A DNA stretch of 10,744 nt from Desulfuromonadales bacterium (GTDB lineage Bacteria > Desulfobacterota > Desulfuromonadia > Desulfuromonadales > BM103). Position 1 is the first letter of the stretch; each line of letters starts with the position of its first letter. Below the pieces are notes generated by a model. That model ran no database searches. It was not told the DNA's origin and was given only the letters and a program-made list of their open reading frames with translations. Location: assembly GCA_030630015.1 (NCBI GenBank), contig DAOVNV010000068.1:1-10744 (forward strand), read 5' to 3'. This document shows positions 6,568 through 10,744 of this stretch, piece after piece. The translations under genes and the position numbers were made by a program.

Positions 6568-8933
6568 TGGAAAAGCCCGATAGTCTCCACGGGGGCTGCT
6601 GACCATCCCCGGCCGGCCGATATAAAATCCAGAGAACCCTGGAGATCGGTCCTGTAGAGAGGAACCGCTCCGGCTTCACAGTGACGAACTGTTTCAGGGT
6701 GTGGCAAGTGGTGGGGATTGTTCCTGCCGGATGACACGAAGGCGAGTCGAGGTTTGATGATCGGTAGATAAACAGAGGGAAGCGATCTCAGGCTGCCGTG
6801 GTGCGGGAGCTTGAGCAGGGTTGTCGGGCCGGGCAGTCCGGCGATGTTGAGCTGCTGCAGACTGTCAGGGCCCATATCGCCGGTCAGCAGAACGCCATCT
6901 CCTCCCAGTCTGGCGTAAACGGCGATGGAGCGTTCATTCTTGTCCCGATGATCCTGTTGCGGGGTGAAGATGCTTACTCGGACATCGTTTCCGGAATCGA
7001 GACGGGTCCACCCCTGTTCGAGGGTCTCGATCGGAATGTTGCGTCGTATGATGGCGTCGTGAAGTTCGCGGTCAAGTTCCTCCAGAGTCTGGCCGCAATA
7101 GAATTTCTCGACAGGGAAATGGTTCAGGATGAATCGGAGACCATCCCGGTGGTCGGGGTGATCATGAGTGAGCAGTACCCCCTTCAAGCGCCTTACCTGC
7201 AAGCGTCCGAGGGCCGGGGCCACCAGGCGCTCACCGGTATCAAAGCTGGATCTCGGCAGGCCGCCGCCGTCGATCAGATAGTGCTGTTCGTTGCCAAGTG
7301 AAAGCAGGGTTGCATCGCCCTGGCCGACACTTAATGCGACGACCCGCATGGTCGGGTCCTCTCCTGTGGCGGGCTGGATCAAAACCAGCCCGGCTGCCAA
7401 CAGGACAAGCCGCAGCAACCACCGGGAAGTCTGCCAGCCGCGCACCGCCAGTATAGCCAGAAACACCAGCAGGGCCAGTAGGTCGCAGTGTGACGGGAAG
7501 TAGTGAATGGCCGTCAATCCCGGCAACTTGACCAGCCAGTCAACAATCTGCATGGCAAGGGCGACCAGGGCGCCTGCCCCGGCAAAACAAATGTCTGCAA
7601 GCTGTGGCGCCGCGGACGTCAGGATGACGCCGAACAGGCCAGCCGGAACCGCCCCCCAGGCGATGATCGGTGTTGCGGCGAGATTGGTGAGCAGCCCGGC
7701 AGGCGCAAGGACATGGAAATGCCAGAGCGTCAAGGGTGCGGTCGCCAGGGTTGCCGCCAGGGTCGTCAGAACGAGCAATGTAGGCCAGCGCAACCAGGGC
7801 GATGTGTTGTTCAAAGGTTTCTGCCAGTTGGGCAGCCAGAGGAGGATGCCGAACAGGCCGGCAAATGAAAGCTGAAAGGCCGGTTGAAACAGGGCCAGGG
7901 GCTCAATCAGCAGAATCGCCAGAGCCGCCGTTGTCAACAGCTGCATCGGTGGCGTTCGTCGGTTGCTGCTGTAGAGCAGGCTGGCCGTTGTCGTCATATA
8001 AAAGGCCCGACGCGTCGGCAGGCCATTCCCGGTCAGAAACAGGTAGCCGGCCATCGGCAGGATCAGCAACAGAGGGATGATGCGCCGGGGCGGGCACCAC
8101 AGCAGAAGTTGTGTGCTGCGGCAATAAAGCCATCGACAGCCAATATAAAGCAGCAGACCCAGCAGTCCGAAATGCAGGCCGGAAATGGCGAACAGGTGGG
8201 CGACGCCTCCTTCGCTGAGGATCTGGCGCTGTTCGGGCGTGACGCCGTCACGCATCCCGATCACCAAGGCCTGAACCAGGCCGGCTTCGGAGTCCGGTAC
8301 CGCCTGGCTGATGCGTGCCGCCACCCGATGACGAAATCCTGCAAGGAGAGGTGCCTGTCGTCGCGACGTTTCGACAAGCGGGACTATCTGTGCAGCATCC
8401 GCGAGGTGGGCCGTCACGAAAATCTTGCTGGCGGCAAGGTGCCCTACATAGTCGAATTCACCCGGGCTGCCGAAGTTGCGCGGTACTCTCAGACGGGATC
8501 GCAGGCGCAGGGTCTGACCCTCGACGGCACGGATAACCCCTTGTCTGACCGAGACCCTGACCAGCCCGGAGGCTTTGGCGCTACTTGTGCCGCGCAGAAT
8601 TTTTGTAACATCGAAGTCAAAACGCGACCGTCCGTCGCTATAGCTTGCCAGATGCTGCATCGTCCCTTCGATGACGCATGGCTCCCCATCAACGAACCCG
8701 GAAATATGATCATTGCTGCGGGGCGGCAGCTGCGCCTGGCTGGCCCAGACGAAACCGAGCAGCATAAAGGCGCCGATTGCAGGCAAGATCCCCCAGACCG
8801 ATTTGCGGAAAAGAACCCAGGCAATAAACAGGAGTATGCCCGGGATACACAGCCGGGGATCCGCTGGAGATTTCTGAACGCTTGCCAGGAGGATGCCGCT
8901 GGCGTAGGCGCCGAACAGCCAGAAGACGTGCAA
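6564..8933 (-). CDS. comEC: ComEC/Rec2-family DNA internalisation channel
   Basis: A 789-residue polytopic inner-membrane protein of the ComEC/Rec2 family, which moves single-stranded DNA into the cytoplasm during natural transformation. Hydrophobic N-terminal segments (~1-65) precede the extracytoplasmic DUF4131-like/OB region (~70-190), then the Competence core with GMRDGVTPEQRQ (226-237) and HLFAISGLHFGLLG (246-259), many membrane helices to ~520, and a C-terminal metallo-beta-lactamase-like domain (~530-770) with THDHPDH (589-595), LLTGD (682-686) and LPHHGS (709-714). The length is usual and all domains are intact. The assigned start is TTG at 8933, the only plausible early codon, but its ribosome site (GAAAG) is poor. 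An in-frame UGA lies 6 nt upstream, ending a small ORF with a far better ribosome site, suggesting coupled translation. No other competence gene is in the window. Confidence 0.93.
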   Translation of the reverse strand: MHVFWLFGAYASGILLASVQKSPADPRLCIPGILLFIAWVLFRKSVWGILPAIGAFMLLGFVWASQAQLPPRSNDHISGFVDGEPCVIEGTMQHLASYSDGRSRFDFDVTKILRGTSSAKASGLVRVSVRQGVIRAVEGQTLRLRSRLRVPRNFGSPGEFDYVGHLAASKIFVTAHLADAAQIVPLVETSRRQAPLLAGFRHRVAARISQAVPDSEAGLVQALVIGMRDGVTPEQRQILSEGGVAHLFAISGLHFGLLGLLLYIGCRWLYCRSTQLLLWCPPRRIIPLLLILPMAGYLFLTGNGLPTRRAFYMTTTASLLYSSNRRTPPMQLLTTAALAILLIEPLALFQPAFQLSFAGLFGILLWLPNWQKPLNNTSPWLRWPTLLVLTTLAATLATAPLTLWHFHVLAPAGLLTNLAATPIIAWGAVPAGLFGVILTSAAPQLADICFAGAGALVALAMQIVDWLVKLPGLTAIHYFPSHCDLLALLVFLAILAVRGWQTSRWLLRLVLLAAGLVLIQPATGEDPTMRVVALSVGQGDATLLSLGNEQHYLIDGGGLPRSSFDTGERLVAPALGRLQVRRLKGVLLTHDHPDHRDGLRFILNHFPVEKFYCGQTLEELDRELHDAIIRRNIPIETLEQGWTRLDSGNDVRVSIFTPQQDHRDKNERSIAVYARLGGDGVLLTGDMGPDSLQQLNIAGLPGPTTLLKLPHHGSLRSLPSVYLPIIKPRLAFVSSGRNNPHHLPHPETVRHCEAGAVPLYRTDLQGSLDFISAGRGWSAAPVETIGLFH

Positions 8934-8939
8934 GGTCTT

Positions 8940-9035
8940 TCAGTGCATATATTCGGGCTGTGGTCTGCGGAATGACTGGCAGGAGCAAGTGTCACAGATG
9001 AGAGAAGTCACCTGCTTAATAACAACGTTGGACAT
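8940..9035 (-). CDS. Small 31-residue Cys-containing ORF immediately before comEC
   Basis: ATG at 9035 follows a strong ribosome site, GGAGGG (9041-9046), 5 nt away. The 31-codon ORF begins MSNVVIKQVTSL and contains Cys14, Cys17 and Cys19 in CDTCSC, then a basic/Pro segment ending EYMH. Its UGA stop is in the same reading frame as comEC and only two codons before the comEC TTG. A 5-bp hairpin (AAGAC/GTCTT, 8923-8939) starts right after the UGA and has the TTG in its loop. Possible roles are a translational leader coupling comEC expression, an independent small protein, or an N-terminal extension of ComEC reached by UGA decoding. No family is recognised. The ribosome site and position are seen; all roles are inferred. 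Confidence 0.5.
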   Translation of the reverse strand: MSNVVIKQVTSLICDTCSCQSFRRPQPEYMH

Positions 9036-9053
9036 GAAGACCCTCCATTTATT

Positions 9054-9079
9054 AAAATAAAACATTAAAAATAAAACAT
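9054..9079. repeat. Two 12-bp direct repeats, 14-bp period
   Basis: AAAATAAAACAT occurs at 9054-9065 and 9068-9079. They lie just upstream of the small ORF's ribosome site and could be a promoter UP-like or protein-binding tract, or simple AT-rich sequence. Confidence 0.45.
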
Positions 9080-9160
9080 GACATGCAATGCTGACAGGCA
9101 CTGTAACATGATGGCATCAATCAGTGAAATGACCAAATTCATTACTGGTACATAATAAAT

Positions 9161-9180
9161 ATGGCACACAAGTGTGTCAT
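9161..9180. promoter_or_regulatory. Near-perfect 20-bp inverted repeat
   Basis: ATGGCACACAAGTGTGTCAT has 9-base arms with one mismatch around a central AA. It lies midway in the divergent region, so it could be an operator serving either side. The bound factor is unknown. Confidence 0.45.
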
Positions 9181-9191
9181 GCTATTTCATT

Positions 9192-9217
9192 TGGTGCACT
9201 GACAGATGGTGCATTGA
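9192..9217. repeat. Two 11-bp direct repeats, 15-bp period
   Basis: TGGTGCACTGA (9192-9202) and TGGTGCATTGA (9207-9217) differ at one base. Tandem spacing in a non-coding region is compatible with paired protein-binding sites; this is not proof. Confidence 0.4.
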
Positions 9218-9431
9218 TGACCAGTTGATGTCGCTTTCTTGCTGGTCGGAGCGCGGAGCAATGCTGTAGATGCTCCCCCATGTATGTAGTTGAACTTTCT
9301 TCTGAAATTAGAGATCTGAGGGCCATGTCCAAGTTAGGGGCTTTGGGTAAGGTCGTTGTCGGCCCGTTTTTCTGAAAACAATTCAGGGGAGTGGAATGGT
9401 TTGTGCGAAATGCGAACACTGCTTAGATAGT

Positions 9432-9448
9432 CTCCGGGTCAACCGGAG
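9432..9448 (+). other. Hairpin just upstream of the chimeric cheY-cheW gene
   Basis: CTCCGG-GTCAA-CCGGAG is a perfect 6-bp stem with a 5-nt loop, ending 26 bp before the ATG. No T run follows, so it is more likely a leader hairpin than a terminator. Confidence 0.4.
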
Positions 9449-9474
9449 CAGTTCTTGATTTGGGAGAAGCATAT

Positions 9475-9744
9475 ATGGCCAAATGTATCATGATCGTCGA
9501 TGATTCTGTAACCGTGCTTCAGGTGTTGAAGTTGACCCTGTCCAATGCGGGCTATGAAATTATTGAAGCATGTGATGGTGAGGTCGCATTGGAAATGCTG
9601 GCTGGGCGAGAGATCGACATGATGATCACTGACCTGAATATGCCGAAGCTCGATATTGACCGGGTGTTCAGCGGCGAAGAACTGGCCCTGGTACAGGATG
9701 TGGCTGAAGTCGCCGCAGCCGAAGAGGATATTTCTGTTTCCTGA
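9475..9744 (+). CDS. Chimeric remnant: CheY receiver front half fused to CheW C-terminal tail
   Basis: An 89-residue ORF. Residues 1-59 are a CheY-type receiver (MAKCIMIVDDSVTV) with acidic Asp9/Asp10 and phosphoacceptor Asp53 in ITDLNMPKL. From about Asp60 the sequence switches to LDIDRVFSGEELALVQDVAE, which resembles the extreme C-terminus of CheW; E. coli CheW ends with a comparable ILVNIEKLLNSEEMALL stretch. The receiver thus lacks beta4-alpha5, including the switch Thr/Ser and conserved Lys, and only about 30 of ~160 CheW residues remain. The reading frame is open across the join (around 9649-9654, CTCGAT), as expected for an in-frame deletion between a cheY and a downstream cheW. GGGAG lies 8 nt before the ATG; an upstream TTG at 9460 lacks a ribosome site. 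A strong terminator follows. Normal receiver function is unlikely; it may be a decaying pseudogene. Confidence 0.8.
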   Translation: MAKCIMIVDDSVTVLQVLKLTLSNAGYEIIEACDGEVALEMLAGREIDMMITDLNMPKLDIDRVFSGEELALVQDVAEVAAAEEDISVS

Positions 9745-9765
9745 TGATGAGATCTTGCAGAACTG

Positions 9766-9805
9766 AACCGCCACTGGCAGCTCAATGTTGTCCGGTGGCG
9801 GTTTT
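9766..9805 (+). terminator. Intrinsic terminator after the chimeric gene
   Basis: AACCGCCAC (9766-9774) pairs with GTGGCGGTT (9795-9803); the stem extends inward by TGG/CCG with one G-U pair, giving about 12 bp around a 14-nt loop, followed by TTTT. It sits 21 bp after the stop codon and isolates this unit from the next response regulator. Confidence 0.8.
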
Positions 9806-9831
9806 GTATGATAATGGGGCACAATGGGTCT

Positions 9832-9861
9832 GTGGCAAAGACTCCATTCGTATGATACAAT
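9832..9861 (+). promoter_or_regulatory. Candidate promoter of the single-domain response regulator
   Basis: GTGGCA (9832-9837), an 18-base spacer and TACAAT (9856-9861, five of six matches) lie just past the terminator. Transcription would start near 9868, immediately before the 15-bp palindrome. Confidence 0.5.
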
Positions 9862-9870
9862 TAATCAGTT

Positions 9871-9885
9871 TTTGCACAGTGCAAA
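9871..9885. promoter_or_regulatory. Perfect 15-bp palindrome, probable operator
   Basis: TTTGCACAGTGCAAA is a perfect 7+1+7 palindrome between the promoter candidate and the ribosome site of the response regulator. The position suits a repressor that blocks initiation. It has the same length and the same ACAGT centre as the icd palindrome at 762-776, but the outer bases differ. The regulator is unknown. Confidence 0.5.
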
Positions 9886-9895
9886 GAGGTGCCGA

Positions 9896-10273
9896 ATGAC
9901 GCAGGTTACGGTTAACGTTCTGGTTGTTGAAGATGATCCGGATTTTGCAGAAAGTCTGGTGATTGCGCTTGGTATCCGCAAGTGTCACACTGATGTTGCC
10001 GGCAGTGGCGAAGAAGCCGTTCGCAAATATCGGAATGGAAGCTACGATATCGTTTTTATGGATATCAAGCTGCCCGGCAAAAATGGTGTGGAAACCCTGG
10101 CCGAAATCATAGAGTCCTCCCCCGATGCGCGGATCGTGATGATGACCGGATTCAGCGAGCCGGCGCTTCTCAATACAGCACTTCAGGCGGGCGCAATGGA
10201 TGTTCTGCGCAAGCCGTTCAAAATGCGTCAACTGCTGGGTTATGTAGACGCTCTCCCGTCGGCTGGTTCCTGA
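9896..10273 (+). CDS. Single-domain (CheY-like) response regulator
   Basis: A 125-residue stand-alone receiver with no output domain. All phosphotransfer residues are intact: Asp13/Asp14 (VVEDDPDF), phosphoacceptor Asp56 (FMDIKLPGKNG), Thr84 (MMTGF) and Lys106 (LRKPF). It should accept phosphate and act through protein contact or as a phosphorelay intermediate. ATG at 9896 is chosen because GAGG lies 6 nt upstream; an earlier in-frame ATG at 9824 would add 24 residues overlapping the promoter and palindrome. The following sensor gene begins 60 bp later on the same strand, so the two likely form a two-component pair. Unlike the preceding chimera, its receiver is complete. The IKLPGKNG and MMTGFSEPA text is closer to receivers of sensor-kinase systems than to chemotaxis CheY. 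Confidence 0.9.
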   Translation: MTQVTVNVLVVEDDPDFAESLVIALGIRKCHTDVAGSGEEAVRKYRNGSYDIVFMDIKLPGKNGVETLAEIIESSPDARIVMMTGFSEPALLNTALQAGAMDVLRKPFKMRQLLGYVDALPSAGS

Positions 10274-10289
10274 GTTCCGGGGGCTAAAG

Positions 10290-10337
10290 ATGGCGACCAT
10301 TCTCATCCACGATATAAACCAGAGGCTTGATCCGTGA
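10290..10337 (+). CDS. Possible 15-codon ORF overlapping the sensor gene start
   Basis: ATG at 10290 opens MATILIHDINQRLDP and its TGA overlaps the GTG of the sensor gene as GTGA, the classic arrangement for translational coupling. GGGGG lies about 7 nt upstream. The first residues resemble the start of a receiver (MATILIVDD-like), so it could be a receiver remnant or a coupling leader. The length is so short that chance is a serious alternative. Confidence 0.3.
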   Translation: MATILIHDINQRLDP

Positions 10338-10744
10338 AGAGGCGGATTTCCCTGAAGCGTGCCCTGACGCTGAATTTTCTGCTGGTCGGTATTGTGCCGA
10401 TCCTGGTCTTCGGTTTTGTCGCAGTCACTCTTCTTGAAAACCGATTGCTCGAAGGCCTTGAAGAGCGCAACCAGCTTTTGGCCCGCGATATCGGCGAGGA
10501 AACCGAACAATTCCTCTCCGAGATAAGACTGGACCTGCAACTGGTCGGGAAGGTCTATGCCGACCGCCAAATCCTCAAGCCTGGTGCTATTGACAGGTAT
10601 CTTGAACAGACTGTTCAAAATTCCCAATTTTTCGAATCCATATATATTCTCGACCGCAACTACAGGATCGTCAATCTCGGTCTGGATCTCCAGGCAGCGT
10701 CGCGCAGGGAGGACTACAAGCAGATTAATTTTTCCTCTCACGCC
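10334..10744 (+). CDS. Membrane-anchored sensor protein, N-terminal 137 residues (partial; probable histidine kinase)
   Basis: The start of a sensory protein cut by the window end. A basic N-terminus (MKRRISLKR) precedes one membrane helix (~11-34, LTLNFLLVGIVPILVFGFVAV). The rest (35-137) looks like the first part of a periplasmic Cache/PDC sensor domain: a long amphipathic helix (LLEGLEERNQLLARDIGEETEQFL) then FFESIYILDRNYRIVNLG at 99-116. Cytoplasmic domains are not visible. The upstream response regulator suggests a histidine kinase; a diguanylate cyclase or chemoreceptor could begin the same way. Start GTG at 10334 is fixed by an in-frame TGA six bases upstream; AGAGG at ~10321 is a modest ribosome site. 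Confidence 0.85.
   Translation, partial: MKRRISLKRALTLNFLLVGIVPILVFGFVAVTLLENRLLEGLEERNQLLARDIGEETEQFLSEIRLDLQLVGKVYADRQILKPGAIDRYLEQTVQNSQFFESIYILDRNYRIVNLGLDLQAASRREDYKQINFSSHA

Larger units (their letters stand above)
9036..9474. other. Divergent intergenic region without a convincing gene
   Basis: About 440 bp separate the minus-strand comEC unit from the plus-strand signalling genes. The left part (9040-9180) is AT-rich and should hold the promoter of the small ORF and comEC, though no clear -35/-10 pair could be fixed. The region contains direct repeats at 9054-9079 and 9192-9217, a dyad at 9161-9180, a small hairpin at 9255-9276 (GGAGCA/TGCTCC), and GGGCC/GGCCC arms (9320-9324, 9361-9365) followed by GTTTTTC, which might end a short plus-strand RNA. 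For the chimeric gene only a poor promoter candidate is seen: TTGTGC (9401-9406), 17 bases, TAGATA (9424-9429). Confidence 0.6.

Noticed and set aside
7884..8975. Plus-strand 363-codon frame opposite comEC
   Set aside because: Gln-rich low-complexity translation antisense to an intact ComEC; a GC-rich codon shadow.
9163..9178. TGGCAC as a sigma54 -24 element
   Set aside because: No TTGCA-type -12 element follows at the required distance.
9177..9419. Minus-strand 80-codon frame in the divergent region
   Set aside because: GTG start without a ribosome site, no recognisable motif, unlike the codon use of neighbours.
9460..9474. TTG start five codons upstream of the chimeric gene
   Set aside because: The ribosome site GGGAG lies inside this extension and fits the ATG at 9475.
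9824..9895. Upstream ATG for the single-domain response regulator
   Set aside because: The added 24 residues overlap the promoter candidate and palindrome and do not belong to the receiver fold; ATG at 9896 has a proper ribosome site.
9782..10741. Long minus-strand open frame of 319 codons
   Set aside because: It lies opposite two well-supported genes with intact receiver and sensor motifs on the plus strand and crosses their promoter and spacer; no domain is recognisable. It is an antisense shadow.

Overview
The window looks like chromosome from a Desulfuromonadia-type bacterium (the Geobacter, Desulfuromonas and Pelobacter group). This is inference, resting on the gene set: a monomeric NADP-type isocitrate dehydrogenase near aspS, a HisRS with a Cys-rich insertion, an AspRS with non-discriminating signature residues, and several single-domain or GGDEF response regulators. 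Genes use GC-rich codons and intergenic stretches are AT-rich. No tRNA, rRNA, CRISPR array, transposase or phage gene was seen.

From position 1 to about 9035 everything is on the minus strand. In transcription order: a 31-codon Cys-containing small ORF, comEC (DNA-uptake channel), a REC-GAF-GGDEF diguanylate cyclase response regulator, hisS, aspS, a LysM lipoprotein, and the first 201 codons of monomeric isocitrate dehydrogenase. Good sigma70-like promoters lie before aspS and icd, with weaker candidates before hisS and the cyclase gene, so this is a string of short units rather than one operon. The icd promoter carries a perfect 15-bp palindrome over its -10 box. The aspS leader holds a hairpin and a 17-codon ORF.

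Positions 9036-9474 form a gene-free, partly AT-rich divergent region with direct repeats and dyads. Beyond it, plus-strand signalling genes begin: an 89-aa chimera (front half of a CheY receiver joined in frame to the last ~30 residues of a CheW) followed by a strong terminator, then a complete single-domain response regulator with its own promoter and palindrome, then the start of a membrane-anchored sensor protein cut by the window end. The regulator and sensor probably form a two-component pair.

The most notable observations are the CheY-CheW fusion, which looks like the scar of a deleted chemotaxis operon; the in-frame small ORF separated from comEC by one UGA; and the promoter/dyad arrangements before icd and the second response regulator. 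No complete new multi-gene system is evident.
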